From contig CAWIHT010000017.1 of NCBI GenBank assembly GCA_963836085.1, positions 1 to 64,000 on the forward strand: a DNA stretch of 64,000 nucleotides, in the 5' to 3' direction. Made by a program: the position numbers and the translations under genes. The notes under the pieces were generated by a model. That model had not been told where the DNA came from. It searched no databases and saw only the letters and a list, made by a program, of their open reading frames with translations. Below, piece after piece: positions 7,668-17,279 of the stretch. Source of the DNA: JAHEEL01 sp963836085 (GTDB taxonomy: Bacteria > Actinomycetota > Acidimicrobiia > Spongiisociales > UBA5794). The stretch's first letter is position 1. Every line of letters starts with the position of its first letter.

Positions 7668-9544
7668 TGGGGGGCCTGGCGGTCTCGATCGACTGGGAAC
7701 GACCCGCGGTAGCCGACGCCGTTGACCCCATGCTCGACCTGATCCCCCACCGATCCACCGCCGGTACCGCCCGGCTGACGTTCGAGCACGCGGTGCTCGC
7801 CGAGACGCGCACGGGGCGCCTGACCGAGACGACGCCGATCGTCACATCGGTGGAGCATCTCTCGATAGTCGGCGATCTGCGCCTCTGGAACCGCGACCGA
7901 CTCCGCGCACTCGCCGGTGGCAGTCGGGCGACCTCCGGGATGTCAGACCGCCGGCTGATCCTTGCGGCCTACCTCCGTACCGGAGTCGAGTCTCTCGACA
8001 GTATCGACGGCGACTTCGCGTTCGTCATCTGGGACGATCGGGACCGGCGCGCGACGGCGGTGCGAGACCGCTTCGGCGTCAAGCCCCTCTTCTTCCAGGC
8101 CGGCCCGGCAAGGATTCGATTCGCCTCCGAGCCGAAACAACTCGCCGCCACCTCTGCAGCACCGGTCAGGCCAGATCCGTACGTCGTCTCCGAGTACCTG
8201 CTCGAACGATTCCGCGAGACCCGCCGAACGTTCTTCGAGGGCATTGAAAGGGTGCCGCCAGCGACCGCTCTGGTTGTCGACGCCGACCGTCGCCGTGAGA
8301 TCGCGTATTGGCAACTCGATCCGACCCAAATGGGACCCACTACCTCGGCCGAGGTGGTCCAGGGATTCCGAGAGCGCCTGGTCGACTCGGTGGGCCGTCG
8401 CTTGGCGTCGTCTGATCGAGTCATCGGCCACCTGAGCGGCGGACTCGACAGCTCATCGATTGCCGCAGCGGCTGGCATTGCCGTCGAAGCGCAAGGCCGC
8501 GACCCGACCAGCTACCAGACCGCCTCGGCGGTGTTCGCCGGGTCGACCATCGACGAGTCCACGTGGATCGACGAGATCGTCGCAGTCCAGCCGTTCCCTC
8601 ACCACGCCTATACGCCCCGCATGGAGACCCTGGCAACGCATGAGCGGGACATGTGGACGACGGATCAGCCGCGGGTTGACCGCATCCGGGACATGTGGTC
8701 GGAGACTGCCACAATCGCAGACCGCGTCGGCGCCGATCTCGTCGTCACCGGCATCGGCGGCGATGAAATCTTGGCGTATTACCTCTTGCTTGCCGATCGC
8801 TTGGGCACCGGATCACCGGTCAAGCGATGGAACGACCTCGCAGCGCATGCCGCCTGGAGGGGCATTCCGATACGTTCGACCCTGGTGCCCTCACTGAAGT
8901 CGGTGTTGCCCGAGTCGATCAAGGCCCCCCTGCTGAGGCTCCGCAGACGCCCAGCCGTCACGCCGGGTTTGTTGTCCGACGAGGCGTGGGAGCAGTACCG
9001 CGGCGCAACACCGACCGAGACGCCGACCGACTTCGGCTTCCCTTCGGACACCCAGAACCTAACCGTCGCGGCATCGCGGCATCCGCTGGTCGTGTGGAGC
9101 AACGAGATGCAGGAGGCGGAGTACGCCTCGCTCGGTCTCGACGTATCCCATCCCTATCTCGACCAGGGACTCGTGGAGTTCGTAGCCTCGGTCGCTGTGA
9201 ATGACCGCCCGTTCGACGGGCGCACGAAGGTGCTCATGCGAGACGGTTTCGGCGACCGCTTGCCGCCTTCGGTGACGAGTCGGAGAGACAAGACCTATGC
9301 GGACGACTACCTCGACATGCTCTTCGTTGGACAGCTGCCAGCGATCCGTGAGCAGTACCCCCAGGTGCCGTCCGGTGCCGTCGCGTTCGTTGATGCCGAG
9401 CGCTACCAATCCGCTCTCGCGGTCGTCGACCAAACCGGAATCGACTCGGATCTCCGGGAGCAGATCTGGGACGCCTGGACCCTCATGTCATGGCTCGATG
9501 GCCTTGTCCGCTACCACCGGATTCGAGAACGACCCGGCAGCTGA
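7667..9544 (+). CDS. Asparagine synthetase-like lasso cyclase C2
   Basis: 625-aa second cyclase, collinear with C1 over the whole length. HLSGGLDSSS is near residue 255; residue 2 is again Gly, so glutaminase activity is not expected. Other shared blocks include IDGDFAFVIWD, FEGIERVPP, the conserved IGGDEI and, near the C-terminus, a WDAWTLMSWLDGL segment. The start overlaps the kinase stop by one base. Precursor A2 starts 13 bp after its stop. C1 and C2 differ throughout, so the duplication is not recent, which suggests each cyclase serves its adjacent precursor. Confidence 0.9.
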   Translation: MGGLAVSIDWERPAVADAVDPMLDLIPHRSTAGTARLTFEHAVLAETRTGRLTETTPIVTSVEHLSIVGDLRLWNRDRLRALAGGSRATSGMSDRRLILAAYLRTGVESLDSIDGDFAFVIWDDRDRRATAVRDRFGVKPLFFQAGPARIRFASEPKQLAATSAAPVRPDPYVVSEYLLERFRETRRTFFEGIERVPPATALVVDADRRREIAYWQLDPTQMGPTTSAEVVQGFRERLVDSVGRRLASSDRVIGHLSGGLDSSSIAAAAGIAVEAQGRDPTSYQTASAVFAGSTIDESTWIDEIVAVQPFPHHAYTPRMETLATHERDMWTTDQPRVDRIRDMWSETATIADRVGADLVVTGIGGDEILAYYLLLADRLGTGSPVKRWNDLAAHAAWRGIPIRSTLVPSLKSVLPESIKAPLLRLRRRPAVTPGLLSDEAWEQYRGATPTETPTDFGFPSDTQNLTVAASRHPLVVWSNEMQEAEYASLGLDVSHPYLDQGLVEFVASVAVNDRPFDGRTKVLMRDGFGDRLPPSVTSRRDKTYADDYLDMLFVGQLPAIREQYPQVPSGAVAFVDAERYQSALAVVDQTGIDSDLREQIWDAWTLMSWLDGLVRYHRIRERPGS

Positions 9545-9550
9545 TACGAT
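9545..9550 (+). promoter_or_regulatory. Putative -10 element (TACGAT) of precursor A2
   Basis: TACGAT ends 6 bp before the ATG at 9557 and touches the C2 stop codon. No Shine-Dalgarno sequence lies between, so A2 is probably made from a leaderless transcript. This would let the precursor be expressed at a higher level than the enzyme operon. Confidence 0.5.
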
Positions 9551-9556
9551 TCCCCC

Positions 9557-9697
9557 ATGGAGTCCCGCACGCCTCGCAAGCCCTATCAACGGCCCGCGCT
9601 GCGCGTCTACGGCCGCATGGACAACGTGACGAAGAAGAGCTTCGTCAAGGGCGGCAGCAAGAAGGACCCCCACACACCGTTCAGGAACCGCGTCTAG
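9557..9697 (+). CDS. Lasso-type precursor peptide A2
   Basis: 46-aa peptide directly after cyclase C2. The leader fits YxxPxLxxxGxxxxxT exactly: PYQRPALRVYG then RMDNVT, with Thr at residue 25. The rest is KKSFVKGGSKKDPHTPFRNR plus a final Val. It is very basic, and Asp37 is the only acidic residue, so it is the only possible ring acceptor. With the usual Thr at -2 the core would start at Lys27 and the ring would have 11 members, outside the known 7-9. Cleavage after Ser28, the Ser shared with A1, would place Asp37 at position 9. The core is therefore non-canonical or the cut site differs from the rule. Confidence 0.75.
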   Translation: MESRTPRKPYQRPALRVYGRMDNVTKKSFVKGGSKKDPHTPFRNRV

Positions 9698-9723
9698 TCG
9701 AAGCCACCCCTCCGGTCGAACGT

Positions 9724-9771
9724 AGCTCACATGTCCCACCCGCACGCCAGGCAATCGCCGCCCATGTGACA
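9724..9771 (+). promoter_or_regulatory. Conserved noncoding block, copy A
   Basis: A 40-50 bp block that resembles the one at 39333-39380, sharing GCTCA, CCGCACGC, AGG, CAA and CGCCGCCC in the same order. It is flanked by the inverted repeat TCACATG...CATGTGA and ends about 20 bp before the TAGTAT element of the dehydratase gene. Position and symmetry suggest an operator; the regulator is unknown. Confidence 0.4.
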
Positions 9772-9789
9772 CGCCGGTACCAGTTGCGT

Positions 9790-9795
9790 AGTATC
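9790..9795 (+). promoter_or_regulatory. Putative -10 element (TAGTAT) of dehydratase gene
   Basis: TAGTAT lies 17 bp before the ATG at 9813, so the 5' UTR would be about 10 nt. It follows the conserved block at 9724. Confidence 0.4.
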
Positions 9796-9812
9796 GGGGC
9801 GACTGGCGCCAG

Positions 9813-11639
9813 ATGGGGAGACACGTGCAGCAACAGACTTGGTTCCGCACGCTCCGACGCTGGCGATTCCCGCTCTCTGCGATCTCCGATGCCGTCTTCT
9901 GGTACGTCGCGTTGTTCATGGCCGTGCTCGCGCGGCTCAACTTCGACATCAACCGCGTCAATTTCCCAGAGTTGCTGCAGGTTGCGACGATCGCGGCCGC
10001 TGTTCAGCTCGTCACTGGTCTCCTCACCGGCCTCTACCGCGGGCGACGGGCCCTCGCCTCCTTCTGGGAGGTTCGTCTGGTCGTGTTCTCGACGCTGATC
10101 GCCACGCTCACCGCCTTCGCCGTGGTGGTCCTCGTCGGCACGCCAAACCTCGTGCCACTCAGCACCGTGTTCGCCGCCGGCGCCTACCAACTGCTCGGGG
10201 CACTCGGCGTTCGCTACTTCGCACGCCTGATCGTCGAGATCCAGAGCCGCTCCACGCATGTCCGAGAACACCGCATGCTGATCTTCGGCGCCGGCGAGGC
10301 GGGAACGCAGATCAGCGGAGCACTCCTCAAGGATCCGGACACCAACTTCGACCCGGTCGCGTTCCTCGACGACGACCCAACCAAGCGCCGCCTGATTGTG
10401 AACGGTATCGGCGTCGCAGGCACCCGCACCGACATCCAGTCTGCCGCGCTGCGATACCAGGCCGACACGCTGCTCCTCGCGATGCCGGGGGCGACACAGG
10501 ACGACATCACCACCATTGCGGACCTGGGGCACCGAGCGAATCTCAACGTCAAGATCCTGCCGTCGGCCCACACGTTGACGGGATCGGGCGTGAGCGTCAC
10601 CGACATTCGCGACATCGAACTCTCCGATTTCCTCGACCGTGAAGAGGTGTCGATCGACGACGCCGAGGTCAGACTCCTCCTCAACGGCAAGCGCGTGCTG
10701 GTCACCGGCGCAGGCGGCTCCATCGGCTCCGTCTTGTGTCGCACCATTCTGGGCTACGAGCCGGCGCGATTGATCATGCTCGACCACGACGAGAATGCTC
10801 TGCATCGACTCCAACTGGGTATTGAGGGCCGGGCCCTGCTCGAGTCACCGGACCTCGTGCTCTGCGACATCCGTGATCAGGAAGCGATCCGAACCGTGTT
10901 CGAGGCAACACGGCCCGACATCGTGTTCCATGCCGCCGCCCACAAGCACGTGACGTTCCTCGAACGATTCCCGGCGGAGGGAGTCAAGACGAACGTCGGG
11001 GGAACCACCAACGTCCTGACCGCTGCCGCGGAGACCGGCGTCGAGCGCTTCATCAACATCAGCACCGACAAGGCCGCCGACCCGATCAACGTGCTGGGCA
11101 CGACCAAGCGCACCGCCGAGCGGATCACGGCCCACTTCGACGCCACAGCGTCCGGGCGGTACCTGTCGGTCCGATTCGGCAACGTACTCGGCTCGAACGG
11201 GTCTGTTGTCCCCACGTTCATGGAGCAGATCAAGAACGGTCACCCGATCACCGTCACGGATCCCGACGTCACCCGCTACTTCATGACCACGGAGGAGGCA
11301 GTCCTCCTCGTGCTCCAAGCGGCGACCCTCGGTGAAGGCGGTGACGTTCTCGTGCTCGACATGGGACAACCGGTGTCGATCGAGATGCTCGCTCGCCGAC
11401 TCTCGCAGCAGGTGGCCCCGGGCCAAGCCACCGAGATCGTGTACACGGGCCTTCGCCCGGGCGAGAAGCTCCACGAGGTGCTGGTTACCGAACGCGATGA
11501 CCCGCTCGAACAGCCGCATCCTCGCCTCACCCGCTACCGGGTGCCACCCCTGAACCCGGAGAGCGACCCCAGCGATGGTGACTCATCTGGCGAGGTGACC
11601 CATCTGCGCGACGCCTCCCGACCGGCGGCGTCGGCCTAG
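9813..11639 (+). CDS. Membrane-bound nucleoside-diphosphate-sugar 4,6-dehydratase (PglF/WbpM/CapD type)
   Basis: 608-aa protein: about four N-terminal transmembrane segments (residues 15-130), a first Rossmann-like domain with FGAGEAGTQI, and the catalytic SDR domain with VTGAGGSIGSVL. The block ISTDKAADPINVLGTTKR matches the active site of the large inverting/retaining UDP-GlcNAc 4,6-dehydratases. The product would be a UDP-4-keto-6-deoxy-HexNAc. The convergent genes that follow (aminotransferase, acetyltransferase, PglC-like transferase) are the next steps to UDP-diNAc-bacillosamine and its transfer to the lipid carrier. The stop overlaps that of the aminotransferase tail to tail at a CTAG. 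The frame is intact. Confidence 0.88.
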   Translation: MGRHVQQQTWFRTLRRWRFPLSAISDAVFWYVALFMAVLARLNFDINRVNFPELLQVATIAAAVQLVTGLLTGLYRGRRALASFWEVRLVVFSTLIATLTAFAVVVLVGTPNLVPLSTVFAAGAYQLLGALGVRYFARLIVEIQSRSTHVREHRMLIFGAGEAGTQISGALLKDPDTNFDPVAFLDDDPTKRRLIVNGIGVAGTRTDIQSAALRYQADTLLLAMPGATQDDITTIADLGHRANLNVKILPSAHTLTGSGVSVTDIRDIELSDFLDREEVSIDDAEVRLLLNGKRVLVTGAGGSIGSVLCRTILGYEPARLIMLDHDENALHRLQLGIEGRALLESPDLVLCDIRDQEAIRTVFEATRPDIVFHAAAHKHVTFLERFPAEGVKTNVGGTTNVLTAAAETGVERFINISTDKAADPINVLGTTKRTAERITAHFDATASGRYLSVRFGNVLGSNGSVVPTFMEQIKNGHPITVTDPDVTRYFMTTEEAVLLVLQAATLGEGGDVLVLDMGQPVSIEMLARRLSQQVAPGQATEIVYTGLRPGEKLHEVLVTERDDPLEQPHPRLTRYRVPPLNPESDPSDGDSSGEVTHLRDASRPAASA

Positions 11640-12770
11640 ATCCCGAGCGCGTGCAAGACGATCCCGGCGATCCTGCCGATCTCATCGTCGCTCAACCCGG
11701 TCCCACTCGGGAGGCACAGGCCGGTCTCGAAGAGCCGCTCTGACACGGAGCCCCCGAACGTGCGAGACCCGGCGAACACGGGTTGCCGGTGCATCGGTTT
11801 CCAGACCGGACGTGCCTCGATGTTCTCGTCTTCAAGCGAGCGGATCACTTCGTCCCGTGCTCGCGCCGAAGCGACCGGGGTCGATCGTGAGCGTGGTCAG
11901 CCACCGGTTTGACCGCCCGTAGGGCGCCTCCGGCATGAAGTCGATCCCGTCGACAGATTCCAGGAGGTCGACGTAGGTGTCGAAGATGCGCCGTCTCGCC
12001 TCAACGCGTTCGTCGAGCGTCGCAAGCTGGGCGCGACCAACCGCCGCCAGCAGGTTCGACATCCGGTAGTTGTAGCCGATCTCGGCGTGCTCGTAGTGGA
12101 CGGCTTCTTCCCGGGCCTGTGTGGCGAGGAAGAACGCCCGATCCAACAGATCACCGTCGTCAGACACCATCGCTCCCCCGGCAGAGGTCGTGATGATCTT
12201 GTTGCCGTTGAACGAGAGAATCCCGACCCGTCCGTAGCTGCCGGCCTGCCGACCGCCGCAGGTAGCCCCGAGCGCCTCGGCCGCATCCTCGATGAGCGGC
12301 GCGCCGAATCGGTCGCAGATCTCCTCGATCCGCGCGTAGTCGGCGCACTGGCCGAACAGATCGACGGCGATCACCGCTCCGACCTTGCGGCCTTCGTCCT
12401 TGGCCGCCGCGAGTGCCTGCTCCAGGAGGTCGGGGTCCATGTTCCACGTGTCGGCGGACGAATCCACGAACCACGGCTCGGCGCCCACATACCGGACGGG
12501 GCTGACGCTTCCGATGAACGTGAACGAACTGCCGATGACGACGTCGCCGGGGCCGCACCCCGAGCACATCGAGCGCCAGGTGGATGGCTGCCGTCCCGGT
12601 CGCCGTCGCAAGCGCCCGGGAGACGCCGACCTGGTCGGGCGAGTTCGCCCTCGAACGCCTCGACCTGCGGGCCCAAGCGGGGCAATCCAGTTGCTGGCGA
12701 TCGCTTCGTCGACCATGGCGCTCTCGGTCCCGCTGAGGTGCGGTGGCGAGAGGTAGATCCGCTCAGGCAT
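11636..12770 (-). CDS. DegT/DnrJ/EryC1/StrS aminotransferase (PglE-like, frameshifted)
   Basis: PLP-dependent sugar aminotransferase of about 380 aa after reconstruction. It starts MPERIYLSPPHLSG and carries LIEDAAEALG and SFNGNKIITTSAGGAMVSDD, where the Lys forms the PLP Schiff base. The C-terminus ends in LPSGTGLSDDEIGRIAGIVL. Frame changes are needed near 12650 and near 11870. A GTG at 12776 is an alternative start. It overlaps the acetyltransferase gene by a few bases. Expected reaction: amination of the UDP-4-keto-6-deoxy sugar made by the dehydratase at 9813, using glutamate. Confidence 0.8.
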
Positions 12771-13442
12771 GCTCACCGACCGGGCGTGCCGGCACTCCGA
12801 CCACAGTTGTATCCCGGTTCGACGGTTCCTGTGACCACCGCGCCCGCTCCGACGGTCGAATCGTCTGCCAATGCTCGACGTACTGCAGGCATGCTGGCTC
12901 CCGTGCCCACGAGCGCACCGATCGCCGATCGAAACGCCACCTGAGACGCGGTCCCGAGGGCGATGTCAGCACGAAGTCCCGACTCCCGACCTTCGATTCA
13001 TGCCCGAGCGTGCAGCTGAGGTTGACCATCGTGAAGTCTCGGAGGTCGATGCCGACGGTGCCAGATCGCTCCGGCGAACACAACAGTGTTCCCATCCCGA
13101 TCGACCAACTCGAGAAGTCACCCTCGACCGACGGATGGATGAGCGAGGGCCACTCGATGCCGGGGGTGGAGTCAGCGATCGCACGCCCGATCTCCGCCCG
13201 CGCTGATGGGTTCCCAATGCCAAGAGCGAGCGCATCCGGGGCGAAGGCGCCGGACTTCAACTCGTCCACATCAGCGACCGTCTGATCAATGTCATCGTGC
13301 AGACCCGGGTGTGATCGGTCGCTCACAACATATCCAACGAACGCGTAGGGTCCGCCCGCACGATTGATGTCCTCGATCAACCATCGCACCTCGCGGGCGA
13401 AGCCGCCAGCCCCGACGATCGCAATGGTTGTTCGTTACGCAT
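12763..13442 (-). CDS. NeuD/PglD-like sugar O/N-acetyltransferase (frameshifted)
   Basis: Left-handed beta-helix acetyltransferase of the NeuD/PglD family. A nucleotide-binding N-terminus (TIAIVGAGGFAREV, read just before the GTG-initiated frame) is followed by IHPSVEG, MGTLLCSP and MVNLSCTLGHESKVG, typical of the hexapeptide region, and VVGVPARPVG at the end. The N-terminal Rossmann motif is in the correct frame only if the ATG at 13442 is joined by one missing base; a further break lies near 12960-13010. Overlaps exist with both neighbours. By context it would acetylate UDP-4-amino-4,6-dideoxy-GlcNAc to UDP-N,N'-diacetylbacillosamine. Confidence 0.72.
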
Positions 13443-14060
13443 TATGGCCCCCTCGAAGCGCGCCATCGTGGCCATACCCGGCGCTGCGACACCGGATCCC
13501 TTCGACACACGCACCACGGTCTTGACAATGATTTTGGCGTCGAGCCATAGGCTCCAGTGGTCGACGTACCAGACGTCGAGAGCGAGTCGTTCCTCCCACG
13601 TCTGGTCGTTGCGTCCGCTGATCTGCGCGAGACCGGTCAGTCCGGGTCGCATCTCATGGCGCCGCATCTGCTCGCTCGTCTGTACAGGCCCAGGTATTCG
13701 ACAAGCAGCGGCCGTGGCCCAACCAGGCTCATGTCGCCCTTGATGACGTTCCACAGTTCAGGGAGTTCGTCGATGCTCCACCGGCGCAGCTGCGAGCCAA
13801 GCGGTGTCAACCGTTCAGCGTCGGGGAGGATCGGTGCCGTCAGCCCCGACTTGGTCGGTCATCGTGCGGAGCTTGTAGAGCGTGAACAGGTCGCCTTCGA
13901 GTCCGGGACGAGGCTGACGGAAGATGACCGGAGGTCCGATCCTTGTGCGAATCGCTAACGCGGCACCAGCGAGCACCGGCAGGAGCAGAACTCCTGCGGT
14001 GGCGGCCCCCACCAGGTCAACGACCCTCTTGACCCCCAGGTTTGCTCGTTGTCCCGCCAT
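13377..14060 (-). CDS. PglC-like initiating phosphoglycosyltransferase (frameshifted)
   Basis: Bacterial sugar transferase with a single N-terminal membrane segment (VKRVVDLVGAATAGVLLLPV), then FTLYKLRTM, WSIDELPELWNV, DMSLVGPRPLLVEYL, RPGLTGLAQISGRN and LDVWYVDHWS. It moves a phospho-sugar from UDP-sugar to undecaprenyl phosphate. It is short, like PglC. Frame changes lie near 13835 and near 13700. The ATG at 14060 overlaps the stop of the glycosyltransferase. The family usually ends shortly after the APGMATMARFEG block, so the true stop may be the TAA at 13435-13437 and the open frame to 13377 may be an artefact. Confidence 0.78.
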
Positions 14061-15252
14061 CACCGGTTCACGGCCCTGTCGAGAACGGCACCAAGCTGGC
14101 CTGACACAACCTCGCGCGACCGGTGCTCCACGATGAAGGCCCGTCCGGCTCGCCCCCACGCCGCCCGCTGATCGCTCGACGCCGCGACGAATCTTGCGAA
14201 CTGCCACGTCGATCTCGTCGGGTTCCACGGCGATACCTGCTTCGGCGCTGGTCACGATTGCTTCCACCTCACCGGGGCAGTTTGTCACAACCGGCAGGCC
14301 TGCGGCCATGTAGTCGAAGAGCTTGTTGGGGCTTACCCCGTACCGGAAGAGTGGCACGTCGGCCAGCACGTGGAGGCCAGCGTCCGCTGCCGCAAGCAAG
14401 CCGGGCATCTCCGACTTCGGGATTGGATCGAGGAATCGGACATTCGTGAGTCCGCTCTGGGCCGCCTCCGCTACCAGGGCCTCCTTGTCGACACCATCTC
14501 CGACGAGCACGAACTCGACATCCGGCGCGTCGTTCTGCAATTGCTCGGCGGCGTCGAGCACGAGTCCGAGTCCGTTCGCCGGTCCGTGTGCCCCCGCGTA
14601 CACGACGGCGAACCCCGTCATGCCGTATCGCTGCCGCAGCGTGTCTCGATCGTCGTCGACGGCGAACATCGCCGGATCGGAGCCGTTCGGCACGAAGGTG
14701 ATGGTGCCGGCGCCCGGACTGTCGGCACGTATTGCATCGGCGGAGCCTTGGGCGAGGACGACGATCTCGTCTGCCTGTCGGTAGAGGAACAGTTCGAGTC
14801 TCCGGAGGAGCCGGTAGATGGCTGACGTGGCTCCTCATCCGTCCCATGTCGACGAGGATGCGCGGCCACAGATCGCGGATCTCGAGGACGAACGCAGCGC
14901 GGCGTATCCGTGCGACGACCCACCCGGCCAGGCCGGTCAGCAGGTGCGGGGAGGAGGCGTAGACGACGTCGACGCGTCGCTGGGTGATCCCCACGAACAC
15001 AGCCGCCACGGCGTACGACAGCCAGTTCATGATTCGGCTGACGCCGTTGCCCCGATAGGGCGTGGTGCGAACCGACCGGAACGTGCCCTTGGAGCGGTGG
15101 GCGCGTTCTCCGGTCAGCAGGCTGCGGTCGGCCCCGACCAGGGTGTAGCTCCACTCGTCCGGCAATCGGTCAAAGAGTTCGGCATGCCGAGTCCCGCCTG
15201 CATGCCCGGCGGGGACGGCGAAGTGGTTGAGCACGAGAACCCTCTTGGTCAC
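14059..15252 (-). CDS. GT4-family glycosyltransferase (frameshifted)
   Basis: GT-B glycosyltransferase of about 395 aa. It starts with a GTG at 15252 (TKRVLVLNHFAVPAGHAGG), has VYASSPHLL and LEIRDLWP in the N-terminal domain, then FVPNGSDP, VYAGAHGPANGLGLVLDAAE, VEFVLVGDGVDKE and FDYMAAGLPVV, typical of the WbuB/GT4 group that acts after the initiating sugar. Frames change near 14800 and near 14160. It sits between a heparinase-like gene and the PglC-like gene with overlapping ends. It probably adds the second sugar to the lipid-linked glycan; the donor is not known. Confidence 0.78.
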
Positions 15253-15253
15253 G

Positions 15254-17279
15254 TCACACGCTCCGCAGGTAGGTCCGGCCGTCGACCTGGACGCGCAGTC
15301 GCACGGCGTCGTCCTCGAACACCACCGAGGTGGTGAGATCGCCGGGCTCGCCGCCCGGCGGCCCGCAATCGACCGTCTGCGACCGATTGAATTCGCCACA
15401 GGACCGGCTCCGCTGCGTCGCACCGCACTTCGATCAGCGTCGACGGCTCGGCCGAGCCGTACGTCGTGCTCCACCAACCCGCATAAGGATCACGGGATCC
15501 GCGCCATGTTGTGGTCTTCCCCTCCGGCAACTCGAGCTGGAACGCTTTCCCTTGGGCGTCGACCGTCGACGTTGCCGCATCCCACTCGACGCGAGGACCA
15601 AGGGGCACGTTGAGCGTGGTCGGCCCAGGTCGACCCTCGATGTGGTCGGCAACGGCTACCCCGTCGGGCATTCACAATGACCACGCGGGCGACCCGCCGG
15701 GGCGTCGCGAGTCGGGTGTAGGCGTCGTGCACCGTCCACATCACGATGGTGTCGTCGAACCGGATCGGATCGCCGAGCACACCCTCTGCCTCGTAGGTCC
15801 AGCGGAATGCCCGGTGCGGTACGAGTTGATCCTGTCCTTCGACCCGGATCACGTTGTGGAACTGCGAGCTTCGGAAGGCGTTGCGCTCTTCGATCGGTCC
15901 GTTGTAGGTGCCGGTGCCGGGATCGCCGATGAGCCAGGTGTCTCGGTGGGCGATCGCCACCGACGACAGATCGGCGTGCCCGTGGGACGGACCGGATCCA
16001 CCCTTCAGCCATACGGTGTACTGCCCCGGCCGCGGCCCGAGCAATGCCTGCGCCAAGATCGAAGCCAGAAGCCTCCACCTCGTCGGGAGCTGCGGGGGTT
16101 CCCTCGGAGGCAAACCATGCGACTTCGTCGTGGTCGCTCCGCCACTCGCTGCGGCGCTCCGTCACCGGCGAGTGCGAGTCCAAGCAGGACGGAGCCACGC
16201 AGGTCGGCCGGGTCGTCTGACACGGCGATCACCCGGCCCTCGTCCCAATCCCCGTACTGCGGAACGGGGCCGTCCAGGACCCCGAGTCGAGCAAGGAACT
16301 GGGCTGCCGCTGCCATTGCGCTTCGTGGACCTCGCTCGGAGCATCGCCGAGCACCACCCGCATCGTCAGCATCTCGAGGACGAACCGGTGGTAGGACACC
16401 GAGTCTTCGATCATCGAACCGTCAGGGCGCATGTGCCGGAGCAGTTGACGGTTGAAGAATCCGGTCTCCGATGCGGCGCCACCGGTCTCCGCTCGCGCCT
16501 CCGAACGCCATTCCGAGCGCAATCAGGCCGAGCCCATCCCCGAGGAGGTGGTTGTTGCGCATCGTGCTGACCGTGTAGGGAAGGTCGGCCACGAGGTGCC
16601 GTCCTGCGTGGCGGAGGTGGCTCCACATGTCGAGACGCAGCGTCGGTGACAGTTGGTCACCGGCGAGGGCGAGGATCTGAAGCCACGCAAGCGACCGAAG
16701 CGCGATCTCCAGATTCGAGTACCAGTGGATGCCGACTTCGGGCGGGTTGGCCTCGATCCACGACGCGAGATGACGCTCGAGCGTGTCGAGGTACCGGGGC
16801 TCGGACGAGGCGAGGTGGGCTGCCCTGGCCAGGACCACGAGGTGCCGGTGGCGCCCGAGTTCCCATGCCCACTTGACGTCTCCGATTCGCTGCTCCGATC
16901 GGAGGTCGATCTTCCACCATTCGATGGCGGGCCACGACCCGTCGCCATCGATGACGCCATGCCAGTCCGGCGGGTCGCCAAGCTGGAGGTCGCGTCCGAA
17001 CAACTCGATCTGACCGTCGACGATGCGGTCGGCGGCAGCGATCGTCCGCTCCCGGACCGCGTCGGGCACGTCCAGGACGGTGAACGGGCTGCGCCCCTCG
17101 ACTGCCTCAGTCGTAGTCGGAACCATGCGGCCGAACACCAGCGTGTGGCCCCCGAAGCGTTTCGAGGCTTCATAGCCGGCCCGCAGAGGGGCACCCCACC
17201 CCAATGCCCGGACATCGCCGACGGCTCGCCGGATTCGGCCCGGGGAGGCTCCGCCTGGAGATCGGTCGCCGGGGCTCAC
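15254..17279 (-). CDS. Heparinase II/III-like (alginate lyase family) protein, frameshifted
   Basis: About 670 aa after reconstruction. The N-terminal alpha/alpha-toroid part holds FTVLDVP, WKIDLRSEQRIGDVKWAWE, HWYSNLEIALRSLAW and STMRNNHLLGDGLGL. The C-terminal heparinase II/III domain has GPSHGHADLSSVAI with the His expected to take part in beta-elimination, and RSSQFHNVIRVEGQDQ. Several frame changes occur between 15480 and 16500. No signal peptide was recognised at the GTG start, which overlaps the stop of the oxidoreductase (GTGA). Such proteins next to bi-domain oxidoreductases are common in exopolysaccharide loci; they may trim, modify or epimerise uronate-containing glycans. Confidence 0.78.
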
